64,000 nt of DNA, taken from contig CM072811.1 of assembly GCA_037013495.1 (NCBI GenBank), positions 48,367,452 through 48,431,451 of the forward strand, in the 5' to 3' direction. Below, piece by piece: positions 38,654 through 52,025 of this stretch (its first letter is position 1; each line of letters starts with the position of its first letter). A program made the position numbers and the translations under genes. Under the pieces are notes generated by a model. That model had not been told where the DNA came from. It saw only the letters and a program-made list of their open reading frames with translations, and made no database searches. This DNA comes from Hippophae tibetana. Its lineage: Eukaryota; Streptophyta; Magnoliopsida; Rosales; Elaeagnaceae.

Positions 38654-40619
38654 ACAATGCATTGATAATCAAGGATGATGTGTCTGCCGTCTTCAATTTC
38701 TTCGATGTCTTCTTTATGACAGCTTTGGTCATCAAGACTAACCTTCAGAAGTGCAGTTAGCATATTTTAAGAATGTACCGAGTGTGTTACTCTATTGCTG
38801 TACTTATTCAGAGAGTTCGGTGTACATTCATGTATATTTACCACGTCTCTACTAGCAGCATCGTGTCCTGCCAATATCATTCTCTCCCCTACATCTTTTG
38901 GGTGCTCATGGATCGAATTAAAGAAGTATTTTCTATTATGTTAATGGAAAAATGACAAAAATAAGAATAGTAATAATATAAATAAAGTTTTTATGTATAG
39001 TGGTGGTTAATTATTATTTCCTTCAAATTTTTGTTATTATTTTCTGTTTATCCTATTAATTATATACAAGTTTTTCCCAAACATTTATTATTCAAAATAT
39101 TTGAACTTTTTCGTTAAAAAAATATTCAACTTAAATTTGGTAAACAAGTTGAATATATTTTTGATAATTTGATAAACAATTAAACATTATAATAAAATAT
39201 TTTCCAATATATCAATGTTGATATTATCAAATTTTCATCGAAATTTTTAAAAAATACAACACTAAAGGACCAAAATGATATTTACATGCAAATTTCCTGA
39301 TTTATTTATGGATATTTTTTGTGATTTTGGATACCTAATTTTCATATTGGTACTTTCATTTTGCGAAAAAATATATATTTATATTAAGATACTCTCTTCG
39401 TATATATAAAAGTGATATAATGAGCTACATAAAGCACCTTATTCAGATCTACAACAAGTGTAAATTTATCCTTCATCTAAATTAAAATAATTTTATTCAA
39501 TTTTAAGGTTTTAATTTGCTCAATTTTTTTTGATAGAAATTTTCTCAATTTAGGTGATTTTTCATGAAAGGATTATTATAAAATGAATATAAAATTATTA
39601 AGTTTTGATATATTTATATTTATTTTATAATAATATGATAAATTTATGCCTATGTTAGCTCTCTATAATGTGAAGTCATGAACTACTCATCTCACCTTTT
39701 ATAAAAATTGTGTTCTATTTTAATTTTTGTTGAGAAACTAATATTTTTGAAAAAATAATATTTATAATCATAAAAATAATACTTCTATTCAACTCATATT
39801 TTTACATAAATAATACATTTATCCAACTTGTATATTTTCACAAAAATAATACCTCTATATTTTTCTACTATAAAAAACCTTAACCTAAAAATTTCACAAT
39901 AATCATTATATAATTAAACGTCCTTTTAAGTTTACTCCATCTAATTAGGCAGATATGTTATTTTTGCTACAATTTTTTTTTGGGTATTATTTTATATAAT
40001 TTCCTAAATCCCCCATCTTTATAGAGAATTCCAAGGTTTGAACGGTTTGGTTCTAACCTCAAATTAACCACCCCTTATTTCGAATTTATTTTTAGTGGAA
40101 ATAGGGCTGTAAGATACTGACAAACTCAGCATTACATACATTAGTTATTAAACAAACTCTAAATTTCCGTGGAATACAAACCCTCAAATCATTTTGCACT
40201 TTTATTTTGAAGAGAGAGAGACCCGAAGCTGTAATAGTCAAGAACAACAGTCTTATACACACAACCTTACAAATTTTTATCCTTGAAGATGAATGAGTAC
40301 ATAAATCAACTGTTTCCTTATTTTATAGACAAGGCTGAACAGAACAGAACAAACAGCATCTTCTAAATAGGTATATCACTCTTGCCCACATGGTTTTCAA
40401 TTAAAAAAAACATAAGAACCACATGGGCATATCCAGTTTAGTCAAAACAATGGCTCAAATAACGCTGAACCTATTCAAGTTCAATTTAAAACGAAATTAT
40501 CAACATCCAATCTCGACGAGCTCCAGAGAACAAGCTACAATGATATACAATTATACAAATTATACTAGATCCTATTTATGGTAGAGACCAGTGCATGAGT
40601 TTCAACTATGTTATAATTG
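38654..40619. other. Intergenic DNA between two convergent genes
   Basis: It contains the 3' UTR of the ankyrin gene (left) and of VAC14 (right, up to about 40250), with AT-rich DNA between. It includes the 36-bp-period tandem repeat at 39772-39870. No further gene was seen. Confidence 0.55.
39772..39870. repeat. Imperfect tandem repeat, about 36-bp period, three units
   Basis: Units start with AAATAATAC at about 39772, 39808 and 39843 and share a following pyrimidine/AT block. The third is partial. An earlier, weaker copy may precede them. Confidence 0.6.
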
Positions 40620-43600
40620 CTACTGCCCTGTGCCTCTCTTTGATGATGTGGAAGGACTATCCGTTTCTGATGGTGGTCTTCTGGGTTCTTCAGGTGTTTG
40701 CATCAACTGCACATATAGCAGGCAACAACCGTCCAGCTTTAATAGTGAAGCAAAGACACTAAATGTTGTCAAAAAGCAAGAGAGTTCCCTGAGCCAACAA
40801 TTTGTAGCAAGGGCATAAACCTTCCCAACATAGAGAAAATTCAAACTCTAGTTTTGGCAATTAGAATCCAAATGCATCAACATCTCTAGACAAGAAAGGT
40901 TAGATATATGAAAATTTAACTCCTCAACCTTGGAATAAGAAAAACCTCAAAAATTGACAGAAAATACTTAATCTAGAAGTGGTCAAGGGTCGGCAAAATT
41001 TATTTTCGTTGACGGATCTCAAAAATCAGTTTGTATTTTTACCACTCAGTTTTTGTAAATAAAAATAATGACCACCATGACTAGCATTACTTTGAATTTG
41101 ACACAGAAAATCAGTCTCATCCGTTTAACCCAATTTTGCCTTTTACTACCCTAATGTTTCACTTAAAAATAGGGTTTTTTTTTAAATTAACTACACTACT
41201 CACGCAACCATAACTTGAACCCAAACCTTCGACGTGCCTAAATAAGCTACATGTTGAACCACAAGCTCGTTGGCAAAAACATGGAAAGAAAAATTAGACA
41301 TAAGCCTTTTACATCCTGAATTCTGCTTTGGTCAATGTTTGTCCTTTTCTCCTTGTAATTTTTACATCTTATGCTCATGAATTATATTTCCTTTGAATTA
41401 AAAAAACATGACTATTACTTTACCATTCTATTTTCATGATCTTGCTTTATCTCATCTGTAACTTTTGAGTTCTAGAAGTGTACTTATTTCATAATTTTAC
41501 TGAGTTAAAAAACCGACTGGAAGTCATATATTAATCCATTTTTAATGGACAATCTCAGTCCTTGCTCGTAAGCTGTCCATCTCACCTTGAATTACTATAC
41601 CAGCCTCCTGTTTCTTACCTAAAGCATAATTATTGTAAAAAATAGTTATATGTTGGCATGGAAACAGAAATAGTGAGCTCAGCAAACCTTTGACGGTGCA
41701 GAAGATGTTGAGATGCTGTGAGATCGTGCTTTTTCTTTGACATGCAAACAATGTTGATGGTGCATTTGTTGAAATTGTTGTAATCTCAACGAGAAGTTAA
41801 TTCCATTGTGGGAACTTTTAATATCCTTGTTTATATCACCATCTTCATTAACTCTTGATCCACTTGACATGTGAGATTGAAGGGGGTTTCCAGAAGAAGT
41901 CCACTTAATTGGCTTCTCACCGAATGAGTACGCTGGTACAGTTTTTAAACGTGTACGTAGTATCTTAAAGGCAGCACTTTGCTACAATCAAATAGCAAGA
42001 GGAATGTATCAGAGCAAATAACAATAATGTGTTTCCCTTTCTACTAAGACTATGAACAAAATTCCATTTTACTACTTTTTACTTTATTTCAATTAATTTA
42101 GTGCTTTTAGTTTTCAATTTGTGCCAATCAACTTATCTAGTCACTTAGTCCAACCAAAACTCATCGAATTTGATAAAATAGAAGATTTTTAAATCACATG
42201 CATAAACATGCTATGGACGTGTTTTTTAAAAGGACAAATTTGACTTACTTGACAAAAAAACAATGGCAATGAGAGGAAAGTTGGAAACGTGATTTATTTT
42301 ATCTTTCTTAGGCTCAAATGAACCCTAATTTCAAAACTAAATTTGAAAAACAGGTTTCTCTTCCTCTTCTTCATCCTCTTTCCTCACCAGTTTTTTTTTC
42401 TTCAATAGAGACAATTTTTCCCTTTTAAAAAACAAATGCATAGCACTTGGCTTAAAAAATGCTCAATTTTATCAAGTTTGGCTAGACTAAATGACTGGAT
42501 AAGTTGATTTTCATAAATCGAAAACTAGTAGTAAATTGATTGAAAAAAGTAATAGTAAATTGGCATTTTGTTGATAGTTTTAGTAGTAAGGGGAAACATT
42601 TACAGTAGTAGTATTATAATAATAATAAATGGAAGGAGTAAAAAAGAGTTGCATGATTTAAAAATGGATCACCCAGTTGTTAGATAATGGATATATTGAT
42701 TTTGGTCTAATAGGTTAGGCAAGTAAGACACTTTGGTCCATTAGCTTTTTCCCAGTGGACTTCTGGGGTACCATGTTTCAAACCAAGTGGATTGCTACTA
42801 AGAGTCCATAATTTTCAAATAATGGGACACAGATGGACTTTTGGAGTCCATGTTTAAAACTTGGTGGACATCTAATGTATCACAATGTCTATTTCTATTG
42901 AATTGAAAGAGTACTCTTAGCTTCTCATAAGTATTAACTGGGGAGCTTGTATATACTAATCAAGTTTTAGAACTTTGTAATAGATGGGGCAAGCTTGGTG
43001 TTTCCTTTTATAAATGGATTACTGGTTCCGTTATACATTTGTAATTTGTAATTATTACTTATCATAATATAATTTTATGTTTCTTATTACAAAAATCTAG
43101 TGTATTAGGAAAAAGTTAGGATGAAGAGTCCAACTAGCCTAACCTACCGGACTCTAGGATATTTTTCCCTTTTTACTGTAAGAGGTGGAACTTCTAAGGC
43201 GTCTTAAACCATGAACACAACTAAAAGAATATTGACAGTCATGAGGAATATAGAGATAAGCATTCCCTTTTGTTTTTGTTATGGGAGGATACATGCATGC
43301 TTAAGCAGGCAGTTTTGACTTTGCAGTTACACAGAAGTAGCAGTCTGGAACCAGTATCAGATTATCTGAGTAAGAGCTATGCACTGTATCATTTCACAAT
43401 CAAATGACACCACAAACACATCTTTGGATGAATAAGCTCAATGGTTCAAGTGCCAAAAAGTCGAAACGGAAATGGGTTTCTTTATAAAAAATAAAAAAAA
43501 ATCCCTCTAGTTTGCTGTCAATTCATGCACTATGTGCAGCTTTGAAAGAAAGAGGGCCCACATTAAGTGCTCCGAAGCCATTAAGAGCCCATGAATCTCA

Positions 43601-46600
43601 GACTTTCTATTATAGGGACGTATCAATAAGGTTAACTCTTCAGAAAGAATCATGATACCTTTATTATAGGTCTGGGACTTTGGAAAAGAAAATAAGTTTT
43701 TCTCTTCTTTCATGCAATACCTTCCTATCCAACCCACCATCCCTTGGGAGGAAAGGCAGAAAAATTGCCCAAAATTCCCGCAACCCTAAGTTATGTCTAA
43801 TCAAAATGAGAGAAAAAGCTTAAAAAAGAAAACTAAAATGTGAAACACTTCAATACCTGGGGAAGCAACATTAGAAGGCCATACAAAGCTTTTAACAACC
43901 ACATATGTCGTTCAGGTTCAAGAAGCTGCAGGGAACCAAAGATTTCAGGGACTCAAGTACAACCAATCTCAAAAAAGACGTACAAGGAAATGACAGATAT
44001 CAAGGCCGCACTGTTGGCATATCAAGATCAGTTCTATAGTTATATTATTATTTTTTGCTATAGTTTCATTTAATTAAGACAAAATATTCCCTAATTAATT
44101 CTAAATAATATCCTGATCATGTCCAGCTCACTACTGATACAATAATTACAAAATTAGATTGCAATTTAATTCCAGGATTTCAAAAATGCTCTAGGCAGGA
44201 GACACCAGTTGTTGGTGCTCACGAGAAAAGAGCTTCATTTGATCATGTGTAGGGCAAGGTAGAAACGAAAAATGCTTGAGGGGGAGATTTACTTTATGGA
44301 AAGTTTTTCAAATACCATCACATGTGTAATTAGTTTTGTTCTTATTTAGTGTGCTTGACCTAGGAGGATTAAGTGACAGGAATGTTGGTAACAAGTGTAT
44401 TCCTTAATCGGAAGGCCAACACTCTCTTGTTTTAAACGTAATAGTTCTTTTTTTTCAGTAAATACATCACAAAATGATTATAAATTATATCTACAGAGAA
44501 GACATGGAAAAATCAAATATTAAATTTTATTGCAGATGTAGTTAAATTTTGCGAATTTCAATAATGATATAAAACAAAAAATTTAAAAGCAAAAAAGTTC
44601 AGTACCATATCAAAGTTTCAATATATCCAAATATAAGAAGCAAAAGGCCATTAAGTCAAAATGCAAAAACAGAATTTTTATTTTATAGGTGCACCTGCAA
44701 TCTAAGATATGCAAAGATTGGAGTTTCCAGTAAGTGAATCAATTTATCAAGCTGGACCAAAAATTTGACATTAATATCTTCCTCCACCAAGGACTGAATC
44801 ACGGCACTTACATGTTGGTATGCCTGTCAAGTAAGATGAGAATGACAAAAATGCAATAGAATACAAAAACTAAGCAGAAAACAGAAATACATCATCAACA
44901 ACCTTATATGTTTATGATAGATAGCGGCAACATTCTAAAAACTTACCTGAGCTAGGAAACAGAGACTTAAGATGGCCATAGGTGAATGGCACCATGAAGC
45001 ATACAAAGAAACAAACAGGTCCTTGCCAGCCGAATTTAGGAGTGATTGTTTCAAAATATCTCGAAGCTCAGATAACTCGGAAGATGTGAGTAAAATTAAG
45101 TTCAATGCCTAAAAAAGGAGAAAAAAAATAAACTAGTACCCGCAGCAAAAGATAGCTAAAGAATAAAATCTACAGATACCTAATAAATAAGAAAAGAGAT
45201 ATTTGCTCCTTGCCCAAAAAAAGAAGAAACAAAGAGATGATAAAATATGAACTGGTTCATCTAATTTTAAAAATGAAGCTCAAAGTTCTCTGATCAATAT
45301 AACCTGAACCATAATAGATGCAAAATCTAGATCGGATTCTCCTTCTAGTATTGTAGAGAGTTCCCTATACACTCTCTCGGCATCTAAAAGTACACAGAGC
45401 CGACGGATTATTAAAGCACCGCGCCTGGAAAGATTAAAAGTAAATCAGAAGATATGACATATTTCTGCCATAAGATATAGTAAAGAAATAGCCTACCAGC
45501 TCGAGAGAGGAGGAAGAAAACTCACTTCTCCAAAAGAGAATTATCAACACGGAAATTATTCACCAAGAAAACAACAAGTTGACAGAAGTGTTGTGAATCT
45601 TTGGCTATGCATGCATGAACCTCAAGAACCAATAGCACCACCTGGAGTACAATAGAATTATAACAGATTAGAATATGAAAGCATATCATATTTCCAGAAA
45701 ATAGCTAAATGGTTAAGAAAGTGTTGTGAAAACCCAGCACAAAATAAAACAAAACCACTTCGTTCCCATGTACCTCAAAAGCCTAGCTGAATTCATTCAT
45801 AATTGTTGCCTTACCTCCATCCTCTTCATTTCTTATCACAGAAAGAATAATCAACTATTGTGATTGATTGATTCTATAAAATATGTTATACAATAATTAT
45901 CCATTCTCAAATCACAAGAAGAAACTAAATAAATATACAGAATCAATTGTCTCACCCAATTAGAAACCCAAACTCTTAAACAATGGACTCAAAGAAACCA
46001 ACCGATATCAAACTCAAAATAATTAAGTAAATTCTTCTAATAAATAGACAAAATGATAAATCAAAGCCAAGGCAATACAAAATACTTCATTGTCCAATCA
46101 GAACAAAAGCTTACCTTGTCAGAAGGATCGGAAAGTGCTTTCAGAAGAGCATTGAATATGTCGTTCAGAAAAGTCAACATCTGTTTCAATTAGAAGGTTA
46201 TTATATAGACATAACAGACTTAAGAAGAAATTCTGTAAGTAGGCCATCTCCCATGCAGAACTAAAAAAAAGGAAAAAAAAAAAATAAGAAAAAAAAATTA
46301 AGTTGAGTTAGCCAATTATTTGATGAACAAAGCTGACTTGTCAGCGAGTGGCAAATTAATCTTTAAAAAGATTAACTCATTCTCATGGCATATCCCTTTC
46401 TTCAAAAAAACAAAGCCTGAATGTGTGGTAACTGCAACGTAGCATCCAAGCACTCCTTGCTTGCAACGGGTAATTAAACTGATATGATGAGTAATAAATC
46501 ATCTGCTTTACACCTGTTTTAGCTCCATACTACAGCTCAGCAGGCAATGATATGTATCTCACATTGTATTTAACCTATAAGTGAAGGGTAGTTTAAGACT

Positions 46601-49600
46601 CAAAGAGACATAGGCCTTTCTGAAACGATTTGTCATTTTGCATCCAAGTTTCCTTAAAGATACACTTTGAACTTAACTTTATAAATATTAGCGGGCCCAA
46701 ATAAGCAATAAGCATATCATTAGACACAATTAAAATAGTAGACAGTGTGAGACTTCTCTTCTTGATGTAACTACGATATGCTTGCCTGGTTACCTCAGAA
46801 CGATGTCTGTTTAAAAGGGTTAACATCCAGTGCAATGCCTCAATTCTAGTAGCCTCCCATTCACTGGACAATTGCCTGACCAGCAAAAAATCCAGCAATC
46901 AACAAAAAATAGAGCAACCTGATAATAGTTTAGGATAATTTACAAAATACTGAACAAATTTAAACAGGGAAACACCAAGAACAATCCCTAGAGCATCTCT
47001 AGAAAAATGTGCACTGTATAACAATAAAATATAGTGACATCAAAACCTAGCTTGCATCCCAGGTTATAAATACTGCACCTTCTTGCGATAGAGAGGATTG
47101 ATCCCACATCGAATCCTTCAGCTGTATCAGCTTTGATTGCTTGAAGCTCTTCATTGGTTTCACGCGCCACCTTCATGAAAAAAATATGAATGAATGAATA
47201 AAATAATCTACATTGGGATAGTACCTGCCTTAAAATTTAAAACTTCACAAAATAAGAAAAGAAATAAATCAGTATACCACTCTAATTTTCTCTTCTTTAT
47301 CAGATATGCAGGGCAAAATGGCACCCAATATATCAGCATAATATGGAACAAGCTGCTCTCCACCAAGTTTTACAAATTCATTTATCTGGACAGTAAATCA
47401 GCACACCAATGTGATCCTCTTGATAAGAAAAACATGATGAAGCTTATGATCATTCCATACGTCAACAAAGGTGACAATGCCACACTACGGATTGTATGGA
47501 AGGTGATAAGAAGAATGAAATGATATATATTGAAAGATAGTAGTTTCAATTGAAGGAACCTACCCACGTGATAGCTGTCAGCCGAGTAAATTCATCTAGA
47601 GAACATGCCCTTTGCACCAAAATTTTAGCCATGCGACCATAATCTACAGACTTCAAGAGTAGCACTGTTCGAGTCAGAAATTACAAATGAACAAAACATC
47701 TTTCTTCCACATCAAAATACTTGGCATCTTGGAACACTGTAAACCTACTTTTTATGTAAATTTTAAGTATAATTAAAAAGTACAAGCTATTTAATTGACA
47801 GAATATAAATTAAGTCTCAACACATACATCTATATGTGTTTCTTATACACCAATAGTATGGAAGTAAGAAATTTTGTTTAAACTTTTATTTTGATAAGAA
47901 TAAGAATAAGTGAGTAAATTTTAATTGCTAAACACCTAGTTAAACAATGTCTGATACATGTAACAAACGTACCAAAATAATGTAAAACTTCTACACATTA
48001 GTAATTATTACCTAGTAATTTCTACAATAGACCTGGCAATAAAAATTGCTGGAAAAAGTACTTGACTATTTTGATTATCTTTAGCAGATAATATTTGCAT
48101 TTAAGTAGCTAAGTAGCTAAGTATTACAACCAAACATCTTTTGGTAGTTGGATCATCCACCACCAACTTTAATCTTAAACATTTAAGATAACTAAACTAT
48201 ACCACCATAAAATGAAAGTTACAAACATTTAGATTTATTACCAAAAATAAGACCATTCAAATTAATCCTTTAGATCAGCATCTTTTAATAATTATCTTCT
48301 ACCAGGTGCACCCCCAAGTAACATTAGCAGAAAGCTTACTTGGGAGTTCTTAATCTCTTGGAGAAACTCTGAGAGAGCTGAATCAGCTTGTTGCCGAATT
48401 TCATGGTTGGAGTCGCTTAACATATTAAACAGACCTGGAATATATCAGGGAGTGGGGAGGTCATATGAACTTAGCAGGAAAGAAGCAAAGAGCCCCAGCA
48501 ACTTTTAATTAAAAAAATGATCAAATTACCATCAAGAAAATCCGGGAGAAAACCCAGCATATCAATATCAGGAACACTGTCCAATACAGTGATCCATCCA
48601 ACTAAAAACTGGCGTACATAGGGATTCAAGAAGTTCATGCGTTCCCTCAACAATGGAATAAATTCTTCAATGCTAAAAAACATGAAACCAGAAAGACAGT
48701 GTAAACTAAATTATAAGAATGGTTTGCAAGTCAAACTGATCTTTGAATTCAAAAATTAAATTAAACTAGAAAAATTTAAGAAAAGACTGGAAAAATATCA
48801 CACCTGAACTGATCACTATCAGTGACTATATCCTGTTCAATTACATCAAACAGATTAATCAAACAGGAAGAAGAAGAAGAAGAAGAAAGAAAAAAAAAGG
48901 CTTACCAAAACTACAAATGAAGATTAAAAAACTTAATGGAGGATTCCTTTTAACGGAAATAATTTAAGGGGGAAAATCTAAATGGATATTACCTTCACAA
49001 GCTGATCTAAAAGATGAGCAGCACTTTGTACATTGGCATCTGAGTCAGCCGAAAGTTTACACAATGAATCAAAAATCTGATTAAAAAATATGATAAATTC
49101 CCCTCTAACAACCTGCCAACAAAAAGAATATGAATTAAACCCATCATAAATATGAAGTACTGGAACAATTTTGCTACTTGAGTGAGTAAATCCATTCTGA
49201 CCTTGGCAATGTTATATAAAGTTTCACACGCATAATAACGAACTCTGCTGTCTTGGTCTGAAAACGAATGAATGACAGGGGGTACAATTTGCTGGAGGAC
49301 AAAAACAAGGGTAAGAAGAAAGGGGGGGAAAAGCATAAATTCATATTAGTGGCATATAAGATGAGGATGACAGGAAGAAGTGTGAAGGAAGTCTCAGCAT
49401 TTAATTAATCAGAGGTAAGTTGATTCTAGCAGTACAAAAATTGACAAAAATGCTAAAAAAATTATAAATGATTTAATATAAACCCTTAGCGCCTTTAAAC
49501 TGATAACGTCAAATAAAAATCTGCCCCCATTTCTACCAATTGAGAAACTCAACTTTGAAATCATCCACAAAATGATTGGCAAATACCTCATAAATATGAA

Positions 49601-50352
49601 TAGCTAGTGACATTATGTTAAATGTCAACACTTTTCGTTAACTAATCATTACACCAGAAAGGTTAGCCTGTATAATTCTAGCACATTTGAATCATTCCTT
49701 ACAGCAACTATCTAAACTTATAATAAGGAATCTTAATGAAAGCCAACTAGTAAACTAAACCCAGAAACTCACAGAACAAGATTCAAAATCCCTTACCTCC
49801 AGATGTTGAGATGCTGCCGTGGACAACCCAACAGTTGCAGCTGCTAATCCTAACAATCCACCCTACAACAAATAGGCAACACATACAAAAAAACAAAAAA
49901 TCAAAACAAACCCCACACAACCAATAGTCATCAAAAGCCAGAACTGCGTCCATTTGACTCCAAAATTCTCCCACCAATTCATCAAGAATCGATGGCCTCC
50001 AACTCAACTGCCGAAAATTCAAAACCATTCCTAGTTCCCATACCTTCCTGTGATTCGCTTGCGGGGAACAAGTAAATTCCGTTATGAGCATATTGATCAC
50101 CGCTGTTATCCTATTGTGATCGCCAGAAGCCGCAAGATGCTTCACAATTCCCTCAACCTAAACAGGCACAAGCACAGAACAATTTTTCATAAACACAATT
50201 AAAACCTAAGATCCAAAAAGAACCAATCAAAACCCTATAAAAAATCGAAGTACGATAAAGACCTCAAGAGCAGCAATCTTGCGCTTTTCGTAGAGCTTGT
50301 CTGAGAGGTTGCGGAGCACAGCCGCTGAAATCATAGAGAGAGCGTCCGACAT
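40620..50352 (-). CDS. VAC14: VAC14 homologue, HEAT-repeat scaffold of the PI3P 5-kinase complex, 20 exons, 719 aa
   Basis: Exons in transcript order: 50352-50263, 50157-50044, 49862-49797, 49291-49202, 49112-48993, 48832-48804, 48672-48530, 48434-48340, 47650-47564, 47385-47278, 47170-47079, 46875-46794, 46180-46115, 45641-45526, 45424-45304, 45108-44947, 44823-44695, 43925-43857, 41981-41688, 40706-40620. All are GT-AG and sum to 2160 nt with the frame kept. The protein is helical HEAT repeats: an N-terminal VAC14 Fab1-binding region (about 55-150) and a C-terminal Fig4-binding domain (about 450-610). A polar Gln/His/Ser tail follows. VAC14 holds together FAB1/PIKfyve and Fig4-type phosphatase on endosome and vacuole membranes to make PI(3,5)P2. 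Length is close to plant homologues. Intron 18 (1.9 kb) contains a foldback element. Confidence 0.93.
42028..42602. mobile_element. Foldback (MITE-like) element in VAC14 intron 18
   Basis: Arms of about 150 bp: 42028-42190 is an imperfect inverted copy of 42445-42602, with matches through blocks such as CAATCAACTTAT and TTTAGTC. The spacer is about 250 bp without an ORF. No target duplication was confirmed. It is intronic, so normal splicing should remove it. Confidence 0.65.
42757..42880. repeat. Imperfect direct repeat in VAC14 intron 18
   Basis: Two copies of a roughly 43-bp segment, each starting near GTGGACTT/ATGGACTT and containing CCATGTTT, about 76 bp apart. Confidence 0.45.
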
Positions 50353-51738
50353 GCCAGCTCTAAAAAGTCAAAAATGAAGAACAAACCTCTTCTTTTCGTT
50401 GTAATTGAAAGTGAATGGACAAATAATAACCAATTAATTCAAATCCGTTTTGGGATCTTTTCAAACTCGAATGGGAACATCCTTTCCTCTAGGGTCTTTT
50501 TAACATATCAGAAATCGAAAATTGGATGTCAAATTTGGAATTTCCAAAAATAATAAGCAAGGTTAAATTAGATCCATTAAAGTTCGGAATGTATTTCAAA
50601 TTTCCCCAGGAACTTTTCTTTTTTTATTTTATTTTAATTTAATTTTCATCTTATTTTTAATTTTATGATTTTCGTCAGTTTGGTATTTGGGTTCTCCGCT
50701 TCTCGCCGTCACTGGTACCAACTGCGGTATCTATTTAGTGATTTCGGAAGATGTTACTGATTCTGACAACACCACAGCAGAAGTGCAAAAAGTGGTTGAA
50801 ACATGAAAAGACAATATCACCCCTAATCTATTATAATTTTGTGTAGTTTCCAAAATAAGATGACGACTGGGCCGGCTACCAAACGATCAACGCGTGCATA
50901 TTCGTGAGGGGAAATGTGGATAAAATTTGAATTATTCACCAATGGAAATAATTCAATGGGAAAAATACATGTACAGGATATTGGATGGGTTAGATGATTG
51001 CATTTCTCACTTCTTCGATTCCCAAACTTAAATTTTTTAAGATTTTAAATGATTTTTTTATATATATTGAAAATATAACATTTTAAATAAAAACATATCT
51101 TATTTAACAAACATGAAAACAATTTAATTCTATTAATTATTTATATAATATGTTTAATATCGACTAAATATAATTTAAATTTTATTTTATTTTCAACATA
51201 AAAATTATTAATTTTGTTGTAGAATTCTCACTCACCTACGCCAAATATTTAACTTTAAGACGATGATATCAAGTATATTTTTATTCCTAGATATTAACAA
51301 CATAACCAATAATAAAATATAAAAAAAAATGTTTTTTCTCTATTTACATCTAGTCTTCCTATTTTATTGGTATGAATAAATATATATGTTTTATTTAAAA
51401 CTAATAAATCATTTATTTTCGTGAGTGTACAATGTTATTTTATTTTATATGAGTATTTGAGTTGAAGTTAGAATTGTTCATCTTTGTCTCACATTCCAAA
51501 ATTAAAGAAGTTATAAAAAAAAAGAATAGTAAGAAAATGAAAATGTATAAAATAAATTATTTGTTTAGTCAATTTTCACTTTTTTTACCTTCTAATTGTT
51601 CTTTCTTTTTTATTAGCACAAAATCAACTTAATTTATCATCACTCTAACATTTTTCTTCTCAAAATGGATACATTTTGTGTCATCAACAAATGAAAAACT
51701 AACAAATCAATCGTGTATAAAGCCATTGAAAATGGTTG
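50353..51738. other. Intergenic DNA upstream of VAC14
   Basis: Promoter region of VAC14 (its divergent side), then AT-rich DNA up to the copia insertion. The copia target-site copy actca is at 51739-51743. No other gene or repeat was recognised. Confidence 0.5.
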
Positions 51739-51743
51739 ACTCA

Positions 51744-51948
51744 TGTTGAGAATAATTAGATTAATAACGGCTAGTTTAACGGCTAGTTTAATAACGGCTA
51801 GTTTAGTAACGGCTAGTTTAGTAACGGCTAGTTTAACGGCTAGTTTAATAACGGCTAGTTTCTTCCTTTCAATGTATAAATATAACATTAGACATTAAGC
51901 CAAAATCAATTCAATAACTCTCTCAACAAAAATCAGAGAAAATCAACA
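51744..51948 (+). repeat. 5' LTR of the copia element, with seven AACGGCTAGTTT units
   Basis: 205 bp. The U3 is mostly seven tandem copies of a 12- or 15-bp unit ending CGGCTAGTTT. A TATA box TATAAATA follows at 51875-51882. Confidence 0.95.
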
Positions 51949-51960
51949 TGGTATCATAGC
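51949..51960 (+). other. Primer-binding site of the copia element
   Basis: TGGTATCATAGC directly after the 5' LTR; it matches the initiator-Met tRNA 3' end with one mismatch. Confidence 0.85.
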
Positions 51961-52025
51961 AGATTTGATCTTGCTCCAAATCAATCCCACAAACAAGAAC
52001 TGTATAAGTTCAAGAAATCTAGAAA

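Noticed and set aside
41542..41640. Possible extra VAC14 exon between exons 19 and 20, preceded by a TTTAG acceptor
   Set aside because: In the required frame it meets a stop after eight codons, while exon 19 joins exon 20 directly in frame.
44160..44420. A TTGAGGGGGAGA purine tract that looks like a retroelement polypurine tract inside VAC14 intron 17
   Set aside because: No LTR, primer site or coding remnant was found next to it; too little to call.
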